A stretch of DNA of 64,000 nucleotides from Unio delphinus (GCA_029339505.1 JAQISU010000036.1:7912501-7976500); one strand, 5' to 3'; counted from the first letter of the stretch, positions 7,338 to 19,326 are shown. Numbers and translations are program-made. The notes: generated by a model not told the origin, from the letters alone.

Positions 7338-8339
7338 ATTCTTTAGACAATCTGGAACACAAAACAATGACATAGTTTAGACTCGTGTACTGATATCACG
7401 TAACTTTAAATTTTAGTGCAGCTGCAACTTTACATTCTCACGGTCTAATCTAAAACAAGAAGTTTTAGGAGTCTTACTCCACCGTCAACAAAGAAAACTT
7501 TAAATATTATGAAGGCATTTCTAGATGTTGGTCAGATTAATATAACAAAAGGTTTTGTGATTTTAAAAATGTGCAATTGGTATGAATCTCTTGGATTTGT
7601 CAAAACAAATTTATTATTTTAAAGTAATATTTTCACATAAATCCATTGGCGGGTCTTCCTACACGAACCATATACTGAACCGCATAATCTGGTCGATTGG
7701 GGAACTAGAGGGAAAAAATTAGTTTTCTGAGAAAGAAAAATCCGCCTGATTCATAATAGATTAGCGTAAATTCTCATTTTACAGGATGTCGTTATGGAAA
7801 ATATTCGATTCCATCTTTAAAATAATAACTTGCCACATTGTAGACGAAATAAACAATTAACTTCATACAGACTCACGTGATTCGATAAGATGGAGTAACT
7901 GACTCATAAAACACGCATATTCACTGAAACAAAGGTTTGCAACTATAACATGCCTCAGTGAAAAGCGTTGAAATTGAATTGTTTGAGGATAAAGAAAACG
8001 CCATTTCACATGCACGATGCCAGTTTTTTTAAATCAACGACATCACGTTCAGATGAATGACGTAAATGTCGTGCACTGTTTGTATAGTCTATTGTGGGTA
8101 CTACAGTACCAACGAACTTGTGATAAATACGTACTACATCCGCCATCGCAAAATATCCAATAATATGGATATTATAATTTATAATTATATGCTCCCATTT
8201 ATTAAAGAATACATTTTTCCTCATAAAATTAAGGAGAATACAATTAAGAAATATTGCATTAAATAGTTTTATAACTGACGTGACGTAATTTTACGTTTTG
8301 CTATGATGTCATGTTACGTAGCATAATGCATTGCGTCTA

Positions 8340-8520
8340 ACATATGCTTAACCGAATCAGATAAGTGCTTGACCGCGTACGATAAGTGCATGACCGCGTA
8401 CGATAAGAGCATAACAGAGTTCAATAAATGCTTAACAGAATTCTATAAGTGCTTGATAGTGTCCAATAAATGCTTGAAAATGTCAAATAGGTGTTAGACA
8501 ACGTACAATAAGTGTAGAAC
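8340..8520 (+). repeat. Degenerate short tandem repeat, about 21-23 bp unit
   Basis: Repeated ATAAGTGCTTGACCGCGTAC-like words, drifting to ATAAATGCTTAACAGAATTC, over about eight copies inside the intron. Confidence 0.65.
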
Positions 8521-9110
8521 TTACTTCACCATGAAAGGAAATGGAGTTTAGTTGCATGCAAATGAAGTATTTTAGTGATTCCTAAAAGGTCGATAAATCA
8601 TTCTTACAATTTTTAAATGGAAACAATAACCCCATTCCATCAAGCCGTAATCGTAAACGGAAAGACTCCAATCTTCATTTCCCTTTTGAATTGACGTTAT
8701 AGACTTACCAATGAAATCAACAAGTTATAAAAGGAGTTTTTACAGCTTTGTTTGGAAGTGGAATTATACCGATTTTCTTAAGAGATCACCAGTTTATCAA
8801 AGGAATGTGTATTTACATACATTGTTTTGAGGACTTCGACAATTTAGTAAATAATCTTTTCCTTTAAGTTCCTCTTTAAAAGTTGACTTGTAGAAATTTA
8901 CTTAATAAATCCTCAATTTATTTATAAAGAGAGAAATCACGAAGAAAGATATATATGTATGTATTTATTGAAAATACTAAGAAAACATTCCTCATGCATA
9001 CATTTATGTCCTGAGGAAGATAATATCATTTTTTGTGACAGACCTCTTGCAAATTTTGGCCTGAGCTGAGAGGGGGTGGGATTGGGTGGGTGTAGAGAGG
9101 AATACTGTAC

Positions 9111-9980
9111 CTGAAACGTCGAGGTATTCCAAATTAACACAGTACTATACCACTTCAAAAAGAGCATTGTTAGAAATATTAGAACATCCCTGTATCTCCA
9201 AATGCCTGAGTTCAGGACACCTCTTGGCAATTAAGCGAAGTCTTTTATCTGTCAACCTTTCACAACCGTTTAGAATAATTCGTTCCACAATAACACACAC
9301 TGTTGGAATATTATAACTAAGCCGTTTAGTCAAATATTTCGTTGCCTTATCAGTATCCAATTTTTCAGCGTTTATGACTATTCGTTTCCATAACCACGGG
9401 TCCCATGCTAAGCGATACCATATTTGACAAACAGGAGAGCATTTGCATATTTGGTCTGTTGGCAAGTTTGAGAAAATATTCACGATAACGTCATCCGTTA
9501 ATAAATCGAACGGAGATGGTCTAATATTTCTGGCTTTTCCTTTGCTTGAGGTTAACATTAGCTTTTCCGTATCCTGAAGATCTAATTGGCTTAATTTGGA
9601 ACTGATATGATTCATTTTTGGGGACTCCAAATGGTGATATTCAGGATGAGGATTTTCGAAATGGCTATAGTCCGAATGAGGCGAGTGTTTTTGCTCAATA
9701 TATTTTGGAGCATGTCCATTTTGAACCACAGAAGTGGAATTGTTAGCACTCCTATCCCTATTGGCCTTGTTTTGTTGAGCTATTTTCGCTCCCGGACTAT
9801 ATGCCCAGGGGAACTTCCCCTCACCCAGTCTTTTGTGGATATATTGTCTGTCAGTAGACAAATCAGAAAACTGCCTGTCGAATGATGAATCGGATAATCT
9901 CTGATCCGTTGAGGACAGCGATAAGTTATCGCCCTTGAATCTGGAATTTTTAAAGGAAGACAGATTATAACTGGCGACAT
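9111..9980 (-). pseudogene. FBXL7: FBXL7-like exon 1 (N-terminus, F-box, first LRRs), in-frame TAG
   Basis: It encodes a serine-rich low-complexity N-terminal region, then an F-box (SPFDLLTDDVIVNIFSNLP...CKCSPVCQIWYRLAWDPWLW) and the first LRRs (ERIILNGCERLTDKRL, LRHLEIQGCSNISNNAL). TAG at 9145-9147 interrupts the second LRR, but homology continues in the same frame (CVNLEYLDVSG) to the donor at 9110. The 5' limit is uncertain. An acceptor-like TTCTCTTCAG precedes 9980 and keeps the frame; a second acceptor-like CTCTTTCAG precedes 10033, but that extension is in another frame. No initiator ATG in frame was found, so an upstream exon is expected. Confidence 0.75.
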
Positions 9981-10033
9981 CTGAAGAGAACCAGACGAGG
10001 ACTCGTATGTGTTCTCTGTTGCCTCAGATGGAT

Positions 10034-10600
10034 CTGAAAGAGATGAAATAATTATGTATGAGAAAGCTTTATCAGTTTGTATTTGTCAGTATCAAAATGT
10101 AGTTTTCAACAATTGATGAAAAATTAAATCTTTAATCTCATGTCAATTATCCAGTCTTATAATTAAGACAAATGGGTAAAAGAGGGAGCCAAATATATCT
10201 GAATGCTTTTTAATAAATATTTTGTGTGCATGATAATGTTCGTGCTAATGCATGGACATCAATTAAAGTACCATTAAAAACTACACTCTAATGAGACAAA
10301 CTGAGTCCATTTAAAATTCAGATATATCTAACCCATTGTTACTGATGATATACGATACACCCTACTGGTCCACATAAAAACTAAAACCGATCGTGTTTGG
10401 AAATTTAGAAAAGACACATTTAAAAAAGTATATTTTGGTTTATGCCTGTATGTTTATTAATAAAGGATGTAGAAACCACTAAACGTCTCTTTTTAATAAA
10501 ACAAAAACGTTACGTTTATTCATTCTGTGTAACACTTAACAAAGAGAGGTAGCACCACGTTTTGATAAAAAAAATTTTAAAAGAAAGCCTCTACATGTAA
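10034..10600. other. No gene seen (probable upstream intron of FBXL7-like copy)
   Basis: AT-rich sequence with no recognisable coding feature. If the exon boundary above is right, this is intronic on the minus strand. Confidence 0.5.
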
Positions 10601-10655
10601 ATGAAAAGAACCAGATTAAATCAGATGTTCATACAACGGGCATCTATTTTTTATC

Positions 10656-10658
<3 letters not shown>

Positions 10659-10732
<74 letters not shown>

Positions 10733-10786
10733 AGAGAGACAGAAAGATATAGAGACAGAGAAAGAGAGAGAGACAGAGACAGAGTC
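10659..10786. repeat. (TA)n microsatellite followed by purine-rich GA/GACA repeat
   Basis: An AT dinucleotide tract runs to about 10729 and passes directly into an AGAGAC/GAGA-rich purine tract on the plus strand. Confidence 0.95.
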
Positions 10787-10794
10787 ACTAACGC

Positions 10795-11425
10795 CTTACT
10801 AATGTTTTGTATACCATAGTACAAATTATTGATGTCCTATTAATATACAGTATGCCATGGTATAAGTTACTGAAGCCTTACTAATATACAGTTCTATTAA
10901 TATACAATATATCTTGGAACAAATCATTGATGTCCTATTAACATACAGTATGCTATGTTACAAGTTACTGAAGCCTGGCTAATATACATGATCCTAAAGA
11001 CCAAGTTATTGACGTTTTTTTAAAAAAAATATACATTATGCCGTACTGCAGGTTATTGACGCTCAAAAAGAATGCCATGATACAAGTTACTTACGTCATA
11101 TTAATATTCAGCATGCCATGGTACAAGTTACTTACCTCGTATTAATATTCAGTATGCCATGGTACAAGTTACTTATGTATTATTAATATTCAATATGCCA
11201 TGGTACAAGTTACTTACGTCTTATCAATATTCAATATAACTGGTACAAGTTACGTACGTCTTACTAATATTCAGTATGCCATGCTACAAGTTACTTAAGT
11301 CTTATTAATATTCAATATGCCATGGTACAAGTTACTTACGTCTTATTAATATTCAATATGCCATGATACAAGTTATTGACGTCTTACTAATATACAATAT
11401 GCCATGGTACAAGTTATTGACGTTA
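10795..11425 (+). repeat. 41-bp minisatellite, about 15 diverged copies
   Basis: Units carry CCATGGTACAAGTTA, then a CGTCTTA-like link, then TTAATATTCA/TATGC. Two well-preserved CCATGG starts at 11116 and 11157 fix the period at 41 bp. The left half is more degenerate than the right. Confidence 0.85.
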
Positions 11426-13281
11426 TAACAGATCTGGGCCTAGGCTGTGGACTCGACTAATAAGCGAGTACGTATGTTACAACAGATCTGGGCCTAGGAT
11501 GTTGACTCGACTAATAAGCGAGTACGTATGTTACAACAGATCTGGGCCTAGGTTGTGGACTTGACTAATAAACGAGTACGTATGTTACAACAGATCTGGT
11601 CCTAGGCTGTAGACTCGACTAATAAGCGAGTACGTATGTTACAACAGATCTGGGCCTAGGCTGTGGACACGACTAATAAGCGAGTAAGTATTTTACAACA
11701 GATCTGGGTCTAGGCTGTGGACTCGACTAATAAGCGAGTACGTATGTTACAACAGATATGGGCCTAGGCTGTGGACTCGACAAATAAGCGAGTACGTATG
11801 TTATAACAGATCTGGACCTAGGCTGTATACTCGACTAATAAGCGAGTACGTATGTTATAACAGATATGGGCCTAGGCTATGGACTCCACTAATAAGCGAG
11901 TACGTATGTTATAACAGATCTGGGCCTAGGCTGTGGACTAGACTAATAAGCGAGTACGTATGTTATAACAGATCTGGGCCTAGGCTGTGGACTCGACTAA
12001 TAAGCGAGTACGTATCTGGGCCTAGGCTATGGACTCGACTAATAAGCGAGTACATGTGTTTTAACAGTTCTGGGCCTAGGCTGTAGACTCGACTAATAAG
12101 CGAGTACGTATGTTACAACAGATCTGGGCCTAGGCTGTGGACACGACTAATAAGCGAGTACGTATGTTATAGCAGATTTGGGCCTAGGTTCTGTACTGGA
12201 CTAATAAGCGAGTACGTATGTTATAACAGATCTGGGCCTAGGCTGTGGACTCGACAAATAATCGAGTAAGTATGTTATAACATATCTGGGCCTAGGCTGT
12301 GGACTCGACTAATAAACGATTACGTATCTGGGCCTAGGCTGTGGACTCGACTAATAAGCGAGTACTTATGTTATAACAGATCTGGGCCTAGGCTTTGGAC
12401 TCGACTAATAAGCGAGTGCGTATGTTACAACAGATCTGTTCCTATGCTGTGGACTCGACTAATAAGCGAGTACGTAGGTTACAACAGATCTGGTCCTATG
12501 CTGTAGACTCGACTAATAAGCGAGTACGTATGTTACAACAGATCTGGGCCTAAGCTGTGGACTCGACTAATAAGCGAGTACGTATGTTACAACATATCTG
12601 TACCTTGGCTGTGAACTCGACTAATAAGTGAGGACGTATGTTATAACAGATCTGGGCCTAGGATGTGGACTCGACTAATAAGCGAGTGCGTATGTTATAA
12701 CAGATCTGGGCCTAGGCTGTAGACTCAACTAATAAGCGAGTACGTATGTTACAATAGATCTGGGCCTAGGCTGTGGACTCGACTAATAAGCGAGTACGTA
12801 TGTTACAACAGATCTGTGCCTTGGCTGTGGACTCAACTAATAAGCGAGTACGTATCTTATAACAGATCTGGTCCTAGGTTGTGGACTCGACTAATAAGCG
12901 AGTACGTATGTTACAACAGATCTGGGCCTAGGCTGTGGACTCGACTAATAAGCGAGTACGTATCTGGGCCTAGGCTGTTGTTTCGACTAATAAGCGAGTA
13001 CGTATGTTTTAACAGATTTGAGTCTAGGCTGTGGACTCGACTAATAAGCGAGTACGTATGTTACAACAGATCTGGACCTAGGCTGTGGACATGACTAATA
13101 AGCGAGTACGTATGTTACAACAGATCTGTGCCTTGGCTGTGGACTCAACTAATAAGCGAGTACGTATCTTTGAACAGATCTGGTCCTAGGCTGTGGACTA
13201 GACTAATAAGCGAGTACGTATGTTATAACAGATCTGCGCCTAGGCTGTGGACTCGACTAACAAGCGAGTACGTATGTTATA
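11424..13281 (+). repeat. 54-bp satellite, about 34 copies
   Basis: The unit runs GTTACAACAGATCTGGGCCT, AGGCTGTGGACTCGACTAAT, AAGCGAGTACGTAT. It is rich in palindromes: AGATCT, CCTAGG, TACGTA and a hairpin ACTCG/CGAGT around a 9-base loop. A few units lack a 12-bp block (TACGTATCTGGGCC joins). The period is a multiple of three, so open frames through the array are artefacts. Confidence 0.95.
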
Positions 13282-14600
13282 ATATGAGAAAGGATATATA
13301 GACCATGAAATGGCTAATAACTAGGTACGGTTCGCAATTGTCTGTATTTCAAATGAGGCAGTACGACGGTTGATCCAATACTTTCTGGACGTTGAAATGA
13401 GTTACAGAAATCTAGCTCGTCATATGCAATATCAACTTGATACTTCTAAAACTATAGATAAAAATAAAGTCCCTCCATTTTTTTGTTTGCTTATTGATTG
13501 GTGTTATTAAAACGGGCGAATTGCAGGTTGGATGATACCCTGAGATTATTACTTCAGTCTGATAGAAAGAAAAAACAACTTGATAAGGCAGATACTGTTC
13601 TAAACATAGACTGTAAGGGGTACGCGTGGAATTAAACATGTCCAAAAACAACGTGGCAGGAAAACGGAGCAAAATATGTTACAATATCCCTTTTCCTTTC
13701 TTTCTCCACCAATAATACTGGCCGCCACGTATAGCATATAATGTGCTGAAAAATGGCGTTAAACTCTACAACAACAACAAAATTTATTACGTGTTTACCA
13801 ATATCGCTGTATGTAATAACTCATTGCGTGTTTCCAAATATGTTTAAAACTAGGCTGTTGGTTTTGTTATGTTAGCTGTTTAGTTGTATTGGAGAACGCT
13901 GTATAGTTTGTACAATTGTATTACTTTAGGCAGCCATTCTTACGGTAATTTCATTATATCATACATTGTAGCCTGGATATTTTTTTATACTACAAGCAGT
14001 GTAATTTGATTATTTGTCTTACACCGTGTGGACAAACCATCGTATCTGTTGTCGAGTGTGGAAAAAATAAAATTTGGTATGCACTGCTATAGTGTAAAAA
14101 ATTACAACTCGTCTGGGAAATAATAACACAGTTCACACCAAAAAGAATATCAAAATGTATCAATCAGACTATGTCAACATTAACACCACGTTTTGTACAT
14201 ATATTCGTCCTTGTGCAGCAGTCACATCATTACACCCATACGCCCATTCATGCATGCATATACACACACATGAACTACATATAGCCGCATGCTAAACACA
14301 ATTGGAACCTGACTAACCAGTGCATGAAATATTTGTTCAAAATCGGGCTTTTCTACCTGGCTTGACACTTGGTTTTATTCGCGCCAGCCACATACATGAA
14401 CAGAAGCGTAAGCACGCCTTTTGAATGATCTCATCTTACGGGTAGATGTATTTGCTATACAGTTAGGTACTTAGTGGTTGAGCACGCAAGAATAACAATA
14501 ACTTCCAGTTTGCGGTGTGAAAATGTTTGCCGGTGTGCTCAGGAAAGGCTTAGAATATTGAGCTTCCGAAGCTTTCATCTCGCTCAGTCGAATGTTGTCA
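13282..14600. other. No gene seen (intergenic)
   Basis: No coding feature recognised. A possible SINE 3' tail at 13717-13783 is the only structured feature. Confidence 0.55.
13717..13783 (+). mobile_element. Possible mollusc-type SINE 3' tail remnant
   Basis: ACTGGCCGCCACGTATAGCA followed by GTGCTGAAAAATGGCGTTAAA and an ACAACAACAA tail resembles the 3' end shared by many mollusc SINEs (a cgtatagc...gctga...ggcgttaaac block with a simple-sequence tail). No tRNA-related promoter was identified upstream, so only a tail fragment is claimed. The resemblance is from memory of the family and was not computed. Confidence 0.4.
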
Positions 14601-14605
14601 CAACT

Positions 14606-14850
14606 CATATGCCTCTCTATACTTCACATTTTTTGTGCCTTATTGTTGGCATACATCATATTTCTCTTTATACTTCACATTTTGGGTGCCTTATTGTTGG
14701 CACACCTCATATATCTCTTTATACTTCACATTTTGGGTGCCTTATTGTTGGCACACCTCATATATCTCTTTATACTTCACATTTTGGGTGCCTTTTATTG
14801 TTGGCACACATCATATATCTCTTTATACTTCACATTTTGGGTACCTAATA
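14606..14850 (+). repeat. 51-bp minisatellite, about five copies
   Basis: Units carry CTCTTTATACTTCACATTTT, GGGTGCCTTATTGTTGGCA and CA.CTCATATAT. Starts at 14641 and 14692 set the period. One copy has an extra three bases. All three frames are open across it because 51 is divisible by three. Confidence 0.9.
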
Positions 14851-15230
14851 TGCTTTAATAGAGAAGATGCAAGTAAACAAAATAAAGTATTTAACGCATT
14901 CCCTCCTATTACTGAGACAGTCAATTAATCATTAATTTTTTATACTTATAATCCCATCTGACGTTTACACAACCTCAAGACACAAGTATAACATACACCC
15001 ATTTAATTATGTAATACCAAGTACCACTTAGAATCCTATTCGATATATTTGCATTTGTCTAGTAGTCCAAAGCTCTCTCTGCTTGTAACAAGACGTCCAC
15101 TGAGACAACAATGTTATCAGTTTAACTGGTGTAAAACCGTTTAAGTAGGTGAAAGTATTTTGCTTGCTATTATCAACGAGGACCAACGTTTATCAGACTT
15201 ATTGGCTCACACCGATGTGACGTAGCCCAC
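14851..15230. other. No gene seen
   Basis: Spacer between two minisatellites without recognisable features. Confidence 0.55.
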
Positions 15231-15471
15231 CTATCTGATACTCCCAGTAATGCCATGGAATTCTGATATTCCCATTAATGTCGTGGAGTTCTGATACTCC
15301 CGACCATGCCGTGAAGTTACCTGTTACTCCAAATAATGCCATGGAGTTATCTGATATGATATTCTCAGTAATGCCGTGGAATTATGATACTCCCAGTAAT
15401 TCCATAGAGTTATCTGATACTCACAGTAATGCCAGGGAGTTATCTGATACTCACATTAATGCCGTGGAGTT
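15231..15471 (+). repeat. Degenerate minisatellite, about 28-35 bp unit
   Basis: About seven imperfect copies of TCTGATACTCCCAGTAATGC plus CATGGAGTTA. Unit length varies through indels. Confidence 0.8.
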
Positions 15472-16210
15472 ATATTTCTTTGAACATATGCATAGAAGAG
15501 TTCCTACATTTTGTTCGTTTAATTTGTTTTAGAAATATTAAAACTAGACATTGCGAATGCTGGACGCAGCCGACGCAGTTTGTAATGCAATGGGCTATTC
15601 TAGAAACCAAAAATAATTACAGCGAGCTGTATATATGCCAGTTGACATCGGAAACTTCCATTTGCTTTGAACCTCCATAAGTCGACAAAGTCAGGGAATG
15701 ATTTGACGACAGTCAGGTCAGAATTTATTAATCAATCAATGAATTGACTAGGTTTTGTGCTTTTCTAAAAAAATATATTCAATACTTTTCATTTTTGGAA
15801 TCGGTAGGATTTTACTAACAAACAAAAAGGTGTGAGAATACCATATTTGTTCTTTTTGGCGGCTGAGTTGATAAACGCTTATTACTTTGCCTTGTTTCTG
15901 ACGTGGTTTTGTGATACTTCAGTCTTTTTCTCTCTATGTGTGTATGCATGTGTGTGTCTTTCTTTCGACTGGCTGATCAAATTTCCCTTCTTGTCTTAAT
16001 TAGTCGCTGGCAAAGATCTTTACAAGAAATAACATTAAAGCAAAGCATTTAAACAACCTCATAACACATCCGTAAAAACAATTTCTTAGGTTACCAAGCT
16101 TTTTCACGAGGGCTACATACATGATAGTCAGTATAATAGATTGAATTTCATCGGCCACGAATGAGATCGCTTTGTAACAGAGTAATGAATTTTAAACACT
16201 TTTAGCAAGA
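15472..16210. other. No gene seen
   Basis: AT-rich spacer; short open frames show no protein family signal. Confidence 0.55.
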
Positions 16211-16214
16211 ATCC

Positions 16215-16715
16215 ATTTTGATGCATGCGAGATGTACTAATCCTGTTATAATGCATGAGGTGTACTAATCATGTAATAATGCATGATATGTACTAATCCT
16301 GTTATAATGTATGAGATGTACTAATCCTGTTATAATGAATGAGATGTACTAATCCTGTTATAATGTATGAGTTGTACTAATCCTGTTATAATGCATGAGA
16401 TGTACTAATCCTCTTATAATGCATGCGAGATATACTAATCCTGTAATAATACATGTGAGACATAATAATCCTCTTATAATGCATACGATATGTACTAGTC
16501 ATGTTATAATGCATGCGAGATGTACTAATCCTCTTATAATGCATGATATGTACTAATTATGTTACAATGAATACGGGATGTTCTAATCCTCTTACAATGC
16601 ATGAGAGATGTACTAATCATCTTATAATGCATGATATGTACTAATCCTCTTATAATGCATGCGATATGTACTAATCCTTTTATAATGCATGCAAGATGTA
16701 CTAATCATATTTTGA
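16215..16715 (+). repeat. Degenerate minisatellite, about 28-32 bp unit
   Basis: About 17 copies of ATGTACTAATCCTGTTATAA plus TGCATGAG, with CTCTTATAATGCATGCGA variants towards the right. TGCATGCA-like palindromes recur. Confidence 0.85.
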
Positions 16716-17082
16716 TACAAGAGATAGATCCTAATACTTTTATGCGAGAAAGACATATTGATTTTTATAGGAATTCAATTGCTGACGTGGGAACGAAAGG
16801 TTACTACTGCTATTACAATGTTAAATAATCGAATGGTCATTACCAAAACTACAATTAGTAATGGATCACATTTGATTTCTGATAATTTAGTAGGATTGAT
16901 ACGAATTTAGCACTTAGCATAAGGAAGTCAGTGACATGTCGTAGCTTTCCACATCTCAATCATCCAGAAATCGAGCAGGTAAATGTGTTGGAGATTTTCA
17001 AGGTTATATCAGAGCTTTAACGTGCTCACTTAAGAACAATCTAAATTTCCAGATTTAAATTAAATTAAATTTCAATTAAAAT
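16716..17082. other. No gene seen
   Basis: Short non-repetitive spacer before the complex higher-order repeat. Confidence 0.5.
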
Positions 17083-17589
17083 TATCATGTCGCTATCAAA
17101 TTGCATAGGTCATACACTCTTAATACATTGAATAACAAGTACGATATAACAACGCAACCACATAGTACAACATAGAACGTGTTTTACGAAACTGAATCTT
17201 AGATGCAAGCAATGAAGAGTTGATTAAAAAAAGCATACAACTCATCCAACTCTTTGGATCAAACTAAGTGACAATGACACCTGCTAAGTTAGAGCGTCTC
17301 TCTACTGGCTGTGCCCTTCAAGATTTCTGCACGATATATATATATTCAATAAATATAAATGTAGCAATGACAAGATTATTTGTCTTTAGCGAAATATATG
17401 TACTTAGGTCTTACATTCTCAAAATGTCTGAATAATCTACGATCCATTGTTAATGAATGTGTGCATTTGTTTACAATATCTTGTTTCGCCTATTGTTTAC
17501 TGAAATTATTCAACCAAAATATCGTACCGATTTTAATTTATGCTTTTTAAATTTAGATATTTATGAAATCTGTCTAAACAACTCATCTT

Positions 17590-18475
17590 TATTTCCTCAG
17601 AAGTATATGAAATATAAAAAAAATGAACCCCTCTATATATGGCATACGACAAGTTTGTTCCATTCCCTTTAATTAACACAAAAATGTACCACTCTATATG
17701 ACATACGACGACTTTGGTCCAATTCCTTTAATTTTCAACTTGAAAATATACTCTTCATTATGTGGCATACGACGAGTTTGGTACATTCCCATTGATTTTC
17801 AGCAATAAAATATTGCTCTTTTTATATGGCATACGACGACGTTGGTCCATTCCTCTCAATTGTCAACATTGAAATGTATCCCTCTATATATGGCACAAGA
17901 AGAATTTAGTCATTTCCTTTAACTGTCAACTTTAAAATGTACCCTGTATATATGGCGGATGACGACTTTGTTCCATTCCCTTTAATTAACACTAAAATGT
18001 ACGCCTCTATATGGCATACAACGTCTTTGGTCCATTCTTCTTAATTGCCAACATTAAAATGTACTCCTCTATATATGGCGTATGACGAATTTGTTCCGTT
18101 TCATTTAACACCAAAATGTACGCCTCTGTTTGGCATACGAAGACATTGGTCAATTTCACTCAATTGTCAACTTTAAAATGTACCTTTCTATATATGGCAT
18201 ACAAAGTATTTGGTCCTTTCCCCTTAATTGTCAACATTATAATTTACCCCTGTATATATGGCGTCCGAAGAAGTTGGTCCGTTCCCCTTAATTGTCAACT
18301 TTAAAGCGTACCCGTCTGTATATGTCATACGAGGAGTTTCTTCCACTCCACTTAATTGTCAACATTAAAATGCACCAAGCTACATTTCGCAAACGAAGAA
18401 TTTGGTCAATTCCACTTAAATGTCAACATTAAAATGAACCCCTCTATATATGGCATACGACGAGTGTAACGTAAT
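17590..18475 (+). repeat. 64-bp unit sub-array (first monomer)
   Basis: Units read CCCCTCTATATATGGCATAC, GACGAGTTTGGTCCATTCCC, CTTAATTGTCAACTTTAAAA plus TGTA. Related sub-arrays occupy about 20085-20935 and 21065-21465, 23000-23865, 25440-26290 and 26430-26810, 28360-29220, and a remnant at 30570-30700. Confidence 0.85.
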
Positions 18476-18655
18476 CGAGCTCACACCCTTTCAGACTGGA
18501 CAGGGTTTCAAGAAATAACAAACAGTTTCGTGCGTGACAACGAAAATGTAGTAAACATTCACACTAATGAATTTGGAACACGAGAATAAGAAACACTACG
18601 GAACATATAATGAATGTAAAACAAATAGGAAATTAGATTTGACTACTATATCAAA

Positions 18656-19160
18656 CTCATGGAGTCAAATACTTGTTACAAACTACATGTAGGGAGACTC
18701 TACTGCTATTACAAAATTAATGTAGTCAAACAGTACTGTTATTGCAAAATTCTTGTAGTCAAACACTACTGTTATTATAAAATACATGTAGTTAAACAAT
18801 ACTGTTATTATAAAACCACCAATCTTCATGTAGTCAAACACTACTGTTATTACAAAATTCATGTAGCCAAACACTACCGTTATTATAAAATACATGTAGT
18901 TAAACAATACTGTTATTATAAAACCACCAAACTTCATGTAGTCAAACACTACTGTCATTACAAAACCACCAAAATTCATGTAGTCAAACACTACTGTTAT
19001 TACAAAATTCATGTAGTCAAACACTACTGTTAGCACAAAATTTATGTAGTCAAACACTAATGTCATTAAAATGTTCACGTAGTCGAATAACACTGTTCTT
19101 ATAAAGTACATGTAGTCAAACACTACTGTTACTACAAATTCATGTAGTAAAACACTACTG
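18656..19160 (+). repeat. 33-bp unit sub-array (first monomer)
   Basis: Units read GTAGTCAAACACTACTGTTA plus TTACAAAATTCAT, sometimes with an ACCACCA insertion. Equivalent sub-arrays lie at about 21650-22085, 24049-24525, 27033-27440 and 29412-29730. The copy at 24049 is one unit (32 bp) shorter than that at 18656. Because 33 bases are 11 codons, both strands are open across the array with an 11-residue period; this is not evidence of coding. Confidence 0.85.
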
Positions 19161-19326
19161 TTATCACAACGTCGATATCACCACATGTGTTTCTCCGTGT
19201 TGATTCGGCCTGATTTCCGGCACGGTCACTCTACCTTCCAGACTTGGACCTACACGTTGGCACTGAACTGTTGGTTTAACCTCGTAATGGTGCACCAGAC
19301 ATCATCATATTCACACGCTCATCCGG

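Larger units (their letters stand above)
6243..9110 (-). other. FBXL7-like intron (about 2.87 kb)
   Basis: It is bounded by GT (9110-9109) and AG (6244-6243) on the minus strand. Apart from the two small tandem repeats listed separately it holds no recognisable gene; the short open frames inside have no family features. Confidence 0.7.
5474..9980 (-). pseudogene. FBXL7: FBXL7-like F-box/leucine-rich-repeat gene copy, two exons, with in-frame stop and frameshift
   Basis: The two exons together follow the full order of FBXL7: disordered N-terminus, F-box, then a run of cysteine-containing LRRs ending in the family-typical IEHTN.AF tail. FBXL7 is the substrate-recognition subunit of an SCF ubiquitin ligase. 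The exon junction is textbook: donor G|GTACAG at 9111/9110 and acceptor CTTCAG|GT at 6243/6242 rejoin a Gly codon in the correct LRR (LDVSG then CPCITC). Two lesions break it: a TAG at 9145-9147 where vertebrate FBXL7 has Ser, and a frameshift at a T9 run (A9 at 6070-6078 on the plus strand) in the exon 2 LRRs. Retained introns exclude a processed copy. It is either a decaying duplicate or a real gene with assembly errors. Upstream exons were not identified. Confidence 0.75.

Noticed and set aside
9981..10033. Additional frameshift in the FBXL7-like exon 1
   Set aside because: An acceptor-like TTCTCTTCAG just before 9980 lets the exon start in the correct frame, so no third lesion is needed.
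12816..13094. Open frame of 92 codons with repeating LISEYVCYNRSGPRLWT
   Set aside because: It is a read-through of the 54-bp satellite (54 is divisible by three); its peptide period equals the DNA period.
14474..14928. Three overlapping open frames of 88-124 codons
   Set aside because: All arise from the 51-bp minisatellite, which is open in all three frames.
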